Shown here in pieces: positions 9,643-17,821 of a stretch of DNA of 64,000 nt (position 1 is its first letter; every line of letters starts with the position of its first letter). The DNA is from Dysgonomonadaceae bacterium zrk40 (lineage in GTDB: Bacteria; Bacteroidota; Bacteroidia; Bacteroidales; Dysgonomonadaceae). The stretch lies in the NCBI GenBank assembly GCA_016916535.1, contig CP070278.1, positions 62,001 to 126,000 on the forward strand, in the 5' to 3' direction. The notes below the pieces were generated by a model. The model did not search any database. It was not told the DNA's origin and saw only the letters and a program-made list of their open reading frames with translations. The translations under genes were made by a program, and so were the position numbers.

Positions 9643-10352
9643 GCGCGCTTCTGGACATTCGCGATCTGACCGCCCATTACGGCGACTTCCAGGCCCTGTT
9701 CGGCATTGACCTGACGCTGAATGAGGGCGAGACGCTGGCGATCATCGGGGCAAATGGCGCCGGCAAGACCACGCTGATGCGCGCCATCACCGGCATCGCC
9801 CGGGTAACGGCGGGCACGGCCGCCCTGAACGGCAAGCGCATCGACCGGCTCACCGCGCCCGATATTCTGCGCGCCGGCATCAGCATGGTGCCGGAGGGGC
9901 GGCGACTTTTCCCCAGCCTCACCGTCGAGGAAAACCTGCTGATCGGCGCCCATGTCCGCAAGGGCAATGCCTTCTGGAACCTGTCGCGCATTTTCGAGCT
10001 CTTCCCGGTTCTGGCTGAGCGCCGCGGCCAGCCCGCCACCGCGTTATCCGGCGGCCAGCAGCAAATGGTCGCGATCGGACGGGCGCTGATGTCGAACCCG
10101 TCCGTGCTCCTGTGCGACGAACTGAGCCTTGGTCTTGCGCCCGTTGTCATCCGCGAGATCTACGCCGCCTTCCCGACGATCCGCGAGAGCGGAACCGCGA
10201 TCATCGTGGTCGAGCAGGACATCGGCCAGGCGCTAAAGATCGCCGATGGCGTCCATTGCATGATGGAAGGCCGCATCACGCTGTCGGGCCCCCCTTGCGA
10301 ACTGTCGCGCGATGCCATCCACGACGCCTATTTCGGGATCAGTCACGCATGA
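9639..10352 (+). CDS. ABC transporter ATP-binding protein, LivF-like (set 2)
   Basis: 237 residues starting at the ATGA overlap at 9639 (MSALLDIRDLTAHYGDFQALF). Motifs are Walker A GANGAGKTTLMR, signature LSGGQQQMVAIGRAL, Walker B LLCDELSLGLAP and switch VVEQDIG. The coding frame stays open for a further ~200 bases upstream, but that sequence is the shadow of the LivG-like gene. It acts with the set-2 LivG-like ATPase. Confidence 0.94.
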   Translation: MSALLDIRDLTAHYGDFQALFGIDLTLNEGETLAIIGANGAGKTTLMRAITGIARVTAGTAALNGKRIDRLTAPDILRAGISMVPEGRRLFPSLTVEENLLIGAHVRKGNAFWNLSRIFELFPVLAERRGQPATALSGGQQQMVAIGRALMSNPSVLLCDELSLGLAPVVIREIYAAFPTIRESGTAIIVVEQDIGQALKIADGVHCMMEGRITLSGPPCELSRDAIHDAYFGISHA

Positions 10353-11212
10353 TTTGGCTTGAAACACTCATTCAGGGCTTGCTGCTCGGCGGATTGTACG
10401 CCCTGTTCGCTGCGGGGCTCAGCCTCGTCTTCGGCATTATGCGCCTGGTCAATCTGGCCCATGGCGACCTGATCGTCCTGGCGGCCTATCTTATCCTCGG
10501 CATCGGCACGGCCATGGGGCTGAACCCGTTCATCGCCGCGCTGATTGCCATGCCCATCATGTTCGCCCTCGGCTATGTGCTGCAGACCGTGCTTTTGAAC
10601 CGCGTGCTGGGCGAGGACATCCTGCCGCCGCTGCTGGTCACCTTCGGGCTGTCCGTCGTCATCCAGAACGCGTTGCTGCAGCAGTTTACCGCCGACAGCC
10701 GCAAATTGCCGGTCGGTCCCATCGAGGCGCAATCGCTGTCTTTCGGGTCGGTCAATGTCGGCATCATGCCGCTGATCACTTTCGCCTCGGCCATACTGGT
10801 GATCCTCTGCCTGAACCGGATCTTCTATCGGACGGCGCTTGGCAGGGCGTTCCGGGCCACGTCCGATGATCCGGTGACGGTTCAGCTTATGGGAATCCGG
10901 CCAAGCCGCATTTTCGCGGTGGCGACGGGCATTGCCATGGTCGTCGCCACCATCGCCGCGCTGTATCTGGGCGCGCGCGCCAATTTCGATCCGTCCATCG
11001 GTCCCGCCCGCCTTCTCTATGCCTTCGAGGCGGTTATCATCGGCGGGCTCGGGAGCCTGTGGGGCACGCTGATCGGCGGGCTGGTCATCGGCGTCGCGCA
11101 GGCCTTCGGCGCGGCGCTCAACCCGCAATGGCAGATCCTGGCGGGCCATGTCGCCTTTGTTGTCGTGCTGCTGTTGCGGCCGCGCGGGCTGTTTCCGCGC
11201 GCCTATGATTGA
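10349..11212 (+). CDS. ABC transporter permease, LivH-like (set 2)
   Basis: 287 residues from the ATGA overlap at 10349 (MIWLETLIQGLLLGG). An open upstream extension in the same frame overlaps livF and is rejected. LivH features are VNLAHGDLIVLAAY near residue 35 and FEAVIIGGLGSLWG near residue 230. It is closely similar to the set-1 LivH-like protein. Inner-membrane channel subunit. Confidence 0.94.
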   Translation: MIWLETLIQGLLLGGLYALFAAGLSLVFGIMRLVNLAHGDLIVLAAYLILGIGTAMGLNPFIAALIAMPIMFALGYVLQTVLLNRVLGEDILPPLLVTFGLSVVIQNALLQQFTADSRKLPVGPIEAQSLSFGSVNVGIMPLITFASAILVILCLNRIFYRTALGRAFRATSDDPVTVQLMGIRPSRIFAVATGIAMVVATIAALYLGARANFDPSIGPARLLYAFEAVIIGGLGSLWGTLIGGLVIGVAQAFGAALNPQWQILAGHVAFVVVLLLRPRGLFPRAYD

Positions 11213-11221
11213 GGACCGGCC

Positions 11222-12253
11222 ATGAGAAAATCCCTGGAACTCCTCTTCGTTGCCATCCTCGTCGCCATCATGGCGATCATCCCGCTGTTCGGCCTGCGCG
11301 CGCTGGTGCAGGACCTGTTCATGGTGTTGTGCCTGCTGGTTCTGGCATTGAACTGGAACATGCTTGCCGGCTTTGCCGGCCTCGTCTCCGTCGGCCAGCA
11401 GCTTTTCGTCGGCGTCGGCGCCTATTCGATGTTCGCAGCCGTTATCCTGTGGGGTATTGATCCCCTGACCGGCGCGGTGATCGGCGGCTTGGTCGCCATG
11501 GCGCTGTCGGTCCCGGTCGCCTTCTTCACGTTTCGTCTGAACGGCGCCTATTTCGCCATCGCGACATGGGCGGTTGCCGAAATCGGCCGGCTTTCCATCG
11601 GCCAGTGGCGCGCGCTTGGCGGCGGCACGGGCACCGCTCTGCCGCGTGGAGCCGCGCGCGATATGCCCGGCGTTCAGCTCCTGCGCGACGTTCTCGACAT
11701 TTCGGGTGCGGCGGCCGTCGATGTACTGACCTACTGGCTGGCGCTGGGGCTGGTCGTGGTGATGCTGGTCGCCAGCTGGCTGTTCCTGCGCTCGCGCATG
11801 GGGCTCGGCCTGCAGGCCATGCGCGACAATCCCGTCGCGGCCCGATCCGTCGGCGTCGATGCCGTGCGCCTCAAGGCGCTGGTCTTCCTGTTGACCGCGT
11901 TTGGCACCGGACTTTGCGGCGCGCTGATCTTCATACAGACCGGACGCATTGCGCCCGACGCCGCGTTTTCGGTGATCGACTGGACGGCCTTCGTCATTTT
12001 CATTGTCGTCATCGGCGGTATCGGCACCTTGCCAGGCCCGATCGTCGGCGTGTTGGTCTTTTACGGCCTGCAGCGGCTGCTTTCCGACTACGGCACGGTC
12101 TATCTGATCGTTCTGGGCGTGATCGGCATCGTGATCATGCTGTTCGAAAAGAGGGGATTGTGGGGCGGCCTGATTCAGCGGACCGGTTTCGACCTGCTGT
12201 CGCTTGAACACATCCCGCCTGGACCCGGTCCCGATAAACGCACAACAACCTGA
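11222..12253 (+). CDS. ABC transporter permease, LivM-like (set 2)
   Basis: A 343-residue inner-membrane permease. It has WNMLAGFAGLVSVGQQLFVG near residue 45, GLQAMRDNPVAARSVGVDAV near residue 200 and FIVVIGGIGTLPGP near residue 260, all LivM landmarks. It closes the second transporter block, which has no binding-protein gene of its own. The likely partner is the set-1-like binding protein at 19632, or the set-1 binding protein itself. A dioxygenase gene follows 22 bp later behind a strong ribosome site. Confidence 0.93.
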   Translation: MRKSLELLFVAILVAIMAIIPLFGLRALVQDLFMVLCLLVLALNWNMLAGFAGLVSVGQQLFVGVGAYSMFAAVILWGIDPLTGAVIGGLVAMALSVPVAFFTFRLNGAYFAIATWAVAEIGRLSIGQWRALGGGTGTALPRGAARDMPGVQLLRDVLDISGAAAVDVLTYWLALGLVVVMLVASWLFLRSRMGLGLQAMRDNPVAARSVGVDAVRLKALVFLLTAFGTGLCGALIFIQTGRIAPDAAFSVIDWTAFVIFIVVIGGIGTLPGPIVGVLVFYGLQRLLSDYGTVYLIVLGVIGIVIMLFEKRGLWGGLIQRTGFDLLSLEHIPPGPGPDKRTTT

Positions 12254-12275
12254 TGCGCCCGAGGAGGAGCAACGC

Positions 12276-13112
12276 ATGAGCTATTTCAACGAAACGACGT
12301 CAGCCGACACGGTCAACGCCCGCATGGGGCCTGAAACCGATCCGCGTCTTGCCGAAGTCATGACATGTCTCGTTCGCCACATTCATGACTTTGCCAAGGA
12401 AATCCAGCTGACGCAGGACGAGTGGGAGTATGCGATCGCCTTTCTGACCAAAACCGGCCAGATGTGCTCGCAGGAGCGGCAGGAATTCATTCTGCTGTCG
12501 GACGTTCTGGGCGTTTCCATGCTGGTCGACGCGATCAACAACCGGCGTCCCGAAGGCGCGACCGAGAACACCGTTTTCGGGCCGTTCCATGTCGACGGGG
12601 CGCCGATCCGGCAGATGGGCGACAATATCTCCCTGGATGGCAAGGGCGAAAGCTGCCTGTTCGAGGGCCGGGTGCTGGACCGCGACGGCAATCCGATCGA
12701 AGGCGCGACGGTGGACGTCTGGTCGGACAATGCCGAGGGCTATTATGACGTTCAGCAGCCGGGCATCCAGCCGAAATGGAACAATCGCGGACGGTTCATC
12801 ACCGGGGCGGACGGCCGCTACAGCTTCGTCGGCATCAAGCCGGTCAGCTACCCGATCCCCGATGACGGGCCGGTGGGACAGATGCTCGGCCATCTCGGCC
12901 GCCACCCCTACCGCCCCGCGCATATGCACTATCTCGTCACCGCGCCGGGCTATCAGAAACTGGTGACACACACCTTTGTCGGCGGTGACGAATATCTGGA
13001 ATCCGACGCGGTGTTCGGCGTCAAGAAATCGCTGATTGCGCCGTATGAGAGGGTTGAGGGCAGCACCACGCAATGGCGCTCTCCGTTCGACTTCGTCCTC
13101 GTATCATTGTGA
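12276..13112 (+). CDS. Intradiol ring-cleavage dioxygenase, hydroxyquinol 1,2-dioxygenase type
   Basis: 278 residues from ATG 12276 behind GAGGAGGAG; an upstream in-frame start at 12204 overlaps livM. The N-terminal helical dimerisation domain (~25-100) is followed by the intradiol beta-sandwich. The four non-haem Fe(III) ligands are visible as Tyr157 (GYYDVQ), Tyr192 (SYPIPDDGP), His216 and His218 (RPAHMHYLV). The motif NTVFGPFHVDGAP matches the hydroxyquinol group better than catechol dioxygenases. Expected reaction: hydroxyquinol plus O2 to 3-hydroxy-cis,cis-muconate, which tautomerises to maleylacetate. A maleylacetate reductase is encoded 1.4 kb downstream, which supports the assignment. 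Confidence 0.9.
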   Translation: MSYFNETTSADTVNARMGPETDPRLAEVMTCLVRHIHDFAKEIQLTQDEWEYAIAFLTKTGQMCSQERQEFILLSDVLGVSMLVDAINNRRPEGATENTVFGPFHVDGAPIRQMGDNISLDGKGESCLFEGRVLDRDGNPIEGATVDVWSDNAEGYYDVQQPGIQPKWNNRGRFITGADGRYSFVGIKPVSYPIPDDGPVGQMLGHLGRHPYRPAHMHYLVTAPGYQKLVTHTFVGGDEYLESDAVFGVKKSLIAPYERVEGSTTQWRSPFDFVLVSL

Positions 13113-13119
13113 GGTCTGA

Positions 13120-13452
13120 ATGCCCAATGTCAAAATATTCGTCGACGAGGCGCTCTACAACGCGGCACAGGAGAAGCTGGTCGCGCTATTGCCTGATCTG
13201 CGGATAGCGCTGTGTTCACTGCTCTCGGTCGACAATGCCGCCTGTCATCTGGCCATGCTTCCGGTTCTCGGCCTGTCCGATCAGCCGCAGGTTAGCGTCG
13301 AGCTCAATCTGTTGGCGCGGCCGGACCGGACCCGGGAGAAGATCGCCGAAATTGCCGGAGAGCTTCGCAAAAAGGTCGGCAATGCGACCGGCCAGCCTGT
13401 GGCGGTACGCATCTCCATGCTGGATCCGGAGACCTATGTCGCGCTGAAATGA
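13120..13452 (+). CDS. Small tautomerase-like protein (Pro-1)
   Basis: A 110-residue protein that begins seven bases after the dioxygenase stop codon, so it is co-transcribed. It starts MPNVKIFVDE, which would expose an N-terminal proline after Met removal. That proline is the catalytic base of the tautomerase/MIF superfamily. Later segments (ELNLLARPDRTREKIAEIAGEL, QPVAVRISMLDPETYVALK) fit the beta-alpha-beta pattern with a C-terminal strand. A tautomerase acting on the enol product of ring cleavage (3-hydroxymuconate to maleylacetate) would make sense here but is inference. It resembles no named family member closely enough for me to assign a function. Confidence 0.7.
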   Translation: MPNVKIFVDEALYNAAQEKLVALLPDLRIALCSLLSVDNAACHLAMLPVLGLSDQPQVSVELNLLARPDRTREKIAEIAGELRKKVGNATGQPVAVRISMLDPETYVALK

Positions 13453-13462
13453 CCTTTGCGCT

Positions 13463-14413
13463 TCAGCGCCGCCGGTGGGTCACCTGTTCTTCATGATCCA
13501 TACTGGCCTGCAGGCGCTGGGCCTCGATATGCAGGAATTCGATGAACTGCCGGGCTGCGGGCGGTCTCTGTCTTTCGATCATGGTCAGAACGCCGAGCTG
13601 GCGGTCGGGATGGTCGATTTTCAACGGCAGCACGGCCAGAGGGATGGTGCGGCGGTTTTGGAAAACCACGGAATAGGGCAGGATGGTCAGGGAGTCCGAA
13701 CCCATCAGCAGCGACTGGATCGAGGCGAGCGTTCCGCCGGAGAAATTGATCATGAAATCCTTTTGCCCGATCGATTTCAGCGCCCGTTCGAGATCGCGGT
13801 AAAGCGGGCTGTTGGCGGGCGGCGCGATCCATGGATAGCGGGCGACGGCATCGAGCGTGATGCCCTTGACCCGCGTCAGGGGATGGTCCGCGCGGCAGGC
13901 GACCACGTTCCTGCCCGAAAGCAGAGGCAAAAAGTCCATATCCACAGGCACCTGCCGCGGATGAAGCGGCAGAATGGCGATATCGAGACCGCCATTGCGC
14001 AATCCTACGGAAAGGCTGTCCAGATAACCGTAGGACTGGTCGATATACACATCCGAATGACGCGACTGAAATTCGGCGATCATGACCGCCACGACGCCGT
14101 CGGTGAAGATCGGCGATCCGCCGACGCGCAGCCTGCCGGCGAGCCCCTGGCGGAAGCGCCGGACCAGAAGGCTGGCTTCCTGGTTGGCGCTGCGGATGCG
14201 GCTGCCCAGCCGCGCGAGACTGGCGCCCAGTTCGGTGGCGCGCAATGGCCTGCGCCCGGGCTCGAACAGCGGCATTCCGATCCTCTTCTCGAGCAGGGCC
14301 ATGCTGCGCGAGACCGAAGGCTGCGACTTGCCGAGCTCATCCGCGCCTTCGGTCAAGCCGCCCTTTTCGACGATCGCCGCCAAGATCTCGAGATGCTCGC
14401 TGTCTATTTTCAT
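13463..14413 (-). CDS. LysR-family transcriptional regulator
   Basis: About 316 residues from ATG 14413 (MKIDSEHLEILAAIVEKGG); a TTG four codons further up is a weaker alternative. An N-terminal winged helix-turn-helix (~5-60, GADELGKSQPSVSRSMALLEKRIGMPLFE) is followed by the periplasmic-binding-protein-like effector domain (~90-300). It lies convergent to the dioxygenase operon and divergent from the maleylacetate reductase gene, with 93 bp between start codons. This is the classic arrangement for a LysR activator of an aromatic catabolic operon, with a ring-cleavage intermediate as the usual inducer. Confidence 0.92.
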   Translation of the reverse strand: MKIDSEHLEILAAIVEKGGLTEGADELGKSQPSVSRSMALLEKRIGMPLFEPGRRPLRATELGASLARLGSRIRSANQEASLLVRRFRQGLAGRLRVGGSPIFTDGVVAVMIAEFQSRHSDVYIDQSYGYLDSLSVGLRNGGLDIAILPLHPRQVPVDMDFLPLLSGRNVVACRADHPLTRVKGITLDAVARYPWIAPPANSPLYRDLERALKSIGQKDFMINFSGGTLASIQSLLMGSDSLTILPYSVVFQNRRTIPLAVLPLKIDHPDRQLGVLTMIERQRPPAARQFIEFLHIEAQRLQASMDHEEQVTHRRR

Positions 14414-14429
14414 AACCAAAAGCAATATA

Positions 14430-14453
14430 ATATTCCGATCATCCGATCAATAT
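14430..14453. promoter_or_regulatory. Candidate LysR operator between regulator and maleylacetate reductase
   Basis: In the 93-bp divergent gap there is an interrupted dyad, ATATT (14430-14434) and AATAT (14449-14453). It flanks a short direct repeat of CCGATCA and satisfies a T-N11-A spacing. LysR regulators typically bind such a site centred near -65 of the target promoter. Assignment rests on position and symmetry only. Confidence 0.45.
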
Positions 14454-14506
14454 CTCCGTTTGATTACGCTATTGTGATTTCCAGTCTTCACAGGAGGGAG
14501 GGGCCT

Positions 14507-15580
14507 TTGTCTTTTTTTCGCGAGCAATTCACCGCGCGCAGCGCGGCCGTACGCGTTCGTTTCGGCGCCGGCGTGCGCAAATGCCTCGCCGAGGAACTGG
14601 AGACGCTGGGCGCGCGCCGCGCATTGATCCTGACGACGCCCCAGCAAGCGGACCTTGCCGATGCCTTTGCCGAATACTGCGGAGCGCGCGCCGCCGGCGC
14701 TTATACCAATGCGACGATGCACACGCCGGTCGACGTCTCGGATGAGGCGGCCAGCCGCGCTGCGGAACTGGGCGCGGATATGCTCGTCTCCGTCGGCGGC
14801 GGCTCGACGATCGGGCTCGGCAAGGCGATCGCTCTCAGAACCGGCCTGCCCCAGGTCGTCGTGCCGACCACCTATGCCGGATCGGAGGCGACGCCTATTC
14901 TCGGCCAGACCGAAAATGGCATGAAGACCACCCAGACCAATGCGAAGGTGCAGCCCGGCACCATTCTCTACGACGCGGAACTGGTCACGACCCTGCCGGT
15001 CGAGATGACGGTCACCTCCGCGCTCAACGCAATGGCGCACGCTGCCGAAGGGCTCTACGCCCGTGACCGCTCCCCCCTTTCCTCGCTGATGGCCGTCGAG
15101 GGATTGCGCGCTTTCCGCGACAGTCTGCCGAACGTTCTGGCCGCGCCGACAGATGTGGCTTCGCGCGGGGAAACCCTCTACGGGGCATGGCTTTGCGGCA
15201 CGGTGCTGGGACAGGTGGGCATGGCGCTGCATCACAAGCTCTGCCACACGCTGGGCGGAAGCTTCAACCTGCCCCATGCGGAGACCCATGCGATCATCCT
15301 GCCGCATGCACTTGCCTACAATGCCGCTGCGGTTCCGGAACTGCTGGCGCCGGCGGCAGAGCTTTTCGGCGACGACAATCCGGGCAGGGGACTTTATCGC
15401 TTTGCCAGGGAGATCGGCGCCCCTCTGGCCCTGCGCGATCTGGGGATGAGCGAGGCCGATCTGGACAAGGCGGCGGAACTGGCTGTCGCCAATGCCTACT
15501 GGAACCCGCGCCCGATCGAACGGGATGCAATCCGGGCGCTGCTTCAGGCGGCCTGGAGCGGGGATATGCCGGCCTTTTGA
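14507..15580 (+). CDS. Maleylacetate reductase (iron-containing alcohol dehydrogenase fold)
   Basis: 357 residues starting at TTG 14507 (SFFREQFTARSAAVRVRFG) behind the strong site CAGGAGGGAGG; the long open frame further upstream is antisense to the LysR gene. It has the nucleotide-binding segment VGGGSTIGLGKAIAL (~97-111), PTTYAGSEATPI and the metal-binding-domain helix HHKLCHTLGGSFNLPHAETHA. Size and motifs match maleylacetate reductases, which reduce maleylacetate to 3-oxoadipate with NADH. This is the common exit step for hydroxyquinol and (chloro)hydroquinone cleavage. The genes that would take 3-oxoadipate to acetyl- and succinyl-CoA are not in the window. Confidence 0.9.
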   Translation: MSFFREQFTARSAAVRVRFGAGVRKCLAEELETLGARRALILTTPQQADLADAFAEYCGARAAGAYTNATMHTPVDVSDEAASRAAELGADMLVSVGGGSTIGLGKAIALRTGLPQVVVPTTYAGSEATPILGQTENGMKTTQTNAKVQPGTILYDAELVTTLPVEMTVTSALNAMAHAAEGLYARDRSPLSSLMAVEGLRAFRDSLPNVLAAPTDVASRGETLYGAWLCGTVLGQVGMALHHKLCHTLGGSFNLPHAETHAIILPHALAYNAAAVPELLAPAAELFGDDNPGRGLYRFAREIGAPLALRDLGMSEADLDKAAELAVANAYWNPRPIERDAIRALLQAAWSGDMPAF

Positions 15581-15628
15581 TATTTCGGCGGCAATGTCCG
15601 CCTTGTTCTGTTCTTGGGAGGAGACCTT

Positions 15629-17386
15629 ATGCCAGACATCACGACCGATGTATTGATCATTGGCACCGGCCCTGCGGGCTCGGCCACCGCCGCCTTGCTT
15701 TCGACCTACGGCATCGAAAACATGGCGGTGAACCGCTATCGCTGGCTTGCCAACACGCCGCGCGCGCACATCACCAACCAGCGCGCCATGGAGGTGCTAC
15801 GCGACCTCGGTCGCGAGGTCGAGGACGAAGCCTATCTGTTCGCCACCCACCAGGCCTTGATGGGTGAGAATATCTTCTGCGAAAGCCTTGCCGGCGAGGA
15901 AATCGGCCGGATGAAGGCCTGGGGCAATCACCCGCTCTCCAAGGCCGAGCATCTCATGTCTTCGCCCACGAAGATGAACGACCTGCCGCAGACCTTCATG
16001 GAACCGCTGCTGTTCAAGACCGCATGCGCGCGCGGAACCCAGGCGCGGATGTCGACGGAATACCTGCGCCACCAGCAGGACGCCGACGGCGTTACCACGA
16101 CCTGTCTGGACCGGCTGACGCAAAAGGAATTCACCATCCGGTCGAAATATCTGATCGGCGCGGATGGCGGCAAGTCCCTGGTCGCGGAGCATGAAAACCT
16201 GCCCTTCGAGGGCAGGATGGGCGTCGGCGGCTCGATGAACATCCTGTTCAAGGCCGATCTGACGAAATATGTCGCCCATCGCCCGTCCGTGCTTTACTGG
16301 GTGATGCAGCCGGGCGCCGATGTCGGCGGCATCGGCATGGGTCTGGTCCGCATGGTGCGGCCATGGAACGAATGGCTGATCGTCTGGGGTTACGACATCA
16401 ACGGTCCCGAGCCCGAGGTTACGCCGGAGTTCGCCACCGGCGTCGCGCGGCAGCTGATCGGCGACCCGGATCTTGAGATCGAGCTCCTTTCGGCCAACAC
16501 GTGGACGGTGAACAACTTCTACGCCACGAAAACGGCGAGCGGGCGCGTGTTCTGCATGGGCGACGCAATCCACCGCCACCCGCCCTCAAACGGACTTGGG
16601 TCCAACACCTCGATCCAGGATGCCTTCAACCTCGCCTGGAAACTGGCGATGGTTCTGAAGGGACAGGCGGGCGAGCATCTGCTCGACAGCTACGACGCCG
16701 AGCGTGCGCCCGTGGCAAAGCAGATCGTGACGCGGGCGAACCAGTCGATCGCCGAAACCGGTCCGATCTTTGCAGCCCTCGGCATGGCCGAAGGGGTGGA
16801 CCCCGAGCAGATGCAGAAGAACCTCGAGGCGCGCACCGACGGCACTCCCGAGGCCGAGGCGCAGCGCGAGGCGATCCGCAAGGCCATTGCGTTCAAGAAA
16901 TACGAGTTCGACGCCCACGGGGTCGAGATGAACCAGCGCTACAGTTCTGATGCCGTGGTAACGGATGGACAGATCGAGCCGGCTTTCCAGCTGGATGCCG
17001 ATCTTCATTACCAGCCGACAACCTGGCCGGGCGCGCGCCTGCCGCATGTGTGGCTGTACCGCCATGACAACGGAGCCGAGGTCTCGACGCTGGATCTGTG
17101 CGGCCATGGCAGGTTTACCCTTTTGACCGGACTGGGCGGCGAGGCCTGGGTCGAGGCGGCGGCCCGGGTGGCGGATACGCTTGGCATTGAGATCGTCACG
17201 CATGTGATCGGGCCGCGACGGGAATATGTCGACCACAGCGGCGAGTGGGCGAGACTGGCGGAGATTTGCGACAGCGGATGCCTTCTGGTCCGGCCGGACC
17301 ACCATGTCTGCTGGCGCGCGACATCGTGCGCCGATGATCCGGAAGCCGAACTGCAGCGCGCGCTGAAACACATTCTGGCCCGGTAG
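15629..17386 (+). CDS. FAD-dependent phenol hydroxylase, TfdB-like (2,4-dichlorophenol 6-monooxygenase family)
   Basis: 585 residues from ATG 15629, preceded by GGGAGGAG. The N-terminal FAD site is VLIIGTGPAGSATAALL, followed by TPRAHITNQRAMEVLRDLG. The second FAD motif is FCMGDAIHRHPPSNGLGSN with TSIQDAFNLAWKLA. A C-terminal thioredoxin-like domain (~460-585) completes the phenol-hydroxylase architecture. Segment by segment it reads like the 2,4-dichlorophenol hydroxylase TfdB (for example YVAHRPSVLYWVMQPG). It should hydroxylate a phenol ortho to the existing hydroxyl at NAD(P)H expense. The natural substrate need not be chlorinated. It follows the maleylacetate reductase and is probably in the same LysR-controlled transcript. 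Confidence 0.88.
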   Translation: MPDITTDVLIIGTGPAGSATAALLSTYGIENMAVNRYRWLANTPRAHITNQRAMEVLRDLGREVEDEAYLFATHQALMGENIFCESLAGEEIGRMKAWGNHPLSKAEHLMSSPTKMNDLPQTFMEPLLFKTACARGTQARMSTEYLRHQQDADGVTTTCLDRLTQKEFTIRSKYLIGADGGKSLVAEHENLPFEGRMGVGGSMNILFKADLTKYVAHRPSVLYWVMQPGADVGGIGMGLVRMVRPWNEWLIVWGYDINGPEPEVTPEFATGVARQLIGDPDLEIELLSANTWTVNNFYATKTASGRVFCMGDAIHRHPPSNGLGSNTSIQDAFNLAWKLAMVLKGQAGEHLLDSYDAERAPVAKQIVTRANQSIAETGPIFAALGMAEGVDPEQMQKNLEARTDGTPEAEAQREAIRKAIAFKKYEFDAHGVEMNQRYSSDAVVTDGQIEPAFQLDADLHYQPTTWPGARLPHVWLYRHDNGAEVSTLDLCGHGRFTLLTGLGGEAWVEAAARVADTLGIEIVTHVIGPRREYVDHSGEWARLAEICDSGCLLVRPDHHVCWRATSCADDPEAELQRALKHILAR

Positions 17387-17821
17387 GACATCAGGAAACC
17401 GGCGGGCGGCGCGCGACGCGTCGCCCGGTCTCGAATGCAAGACGGCCCGAAACCGGACCGGCGAAACTTCATAACAGAAAGTCATGCAAGCCGCCCAACA
17501 TCGCATAATCAGCGCTTCCGCCATGCGCTAGTATGATGCGCGAGGAGCATTCGGTTATTGGCGCAATAGCCGATGACGCGCGGGAATCGAACATGCTGCA
17601 CCTGAAGAGGCGACGGCTCGGATTTTTCGCGTGGGCATTCGGGAGCGGAGCGCTGTTGCAAGCGGATGAGGAGTTTCGGCGGCACTGCGTTTTCAGGCCG
17701 ATAACGTCTTCGCCGGACCACCCATGTTCATGCGCGGGTGTCGCCGGAAGGGGCGCGCACAGGGGCATGGTCATGCGCTTCGTGCGGGTCGAACAGTTGT
17801 TTTTTATGGGAGGATCATATC
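17387..17821. other. 435-bp intergenic region, no supported gene
   Basis: It contains a GC-rich hairpin just after the monooxygenase (CGGGCG 17403-17408 with CGCCCG 17422-17427), possibly terminator-like but with no T-run. Short open frames on both strands have no ribosome site and no recognisable family. The last 20 bases carry the ribosome site of the next gene (GGGAGGA). Confidence 0.5.

Noticed and set aside
10343-12277. 644-codon minus-strand frame opposite the LivH/LivM genes
   Set aside because: Composition is rich in D/H/Q/R with no domains, as expected of the antisense of hydrophobic permease codons.
13475-14506. In-frame upstream extension of the maleylacetate reductase
   Set aside because: It runs through the whole LysR gene on the opposite strand; a strong ribosome site sits directly before TTG 14507.
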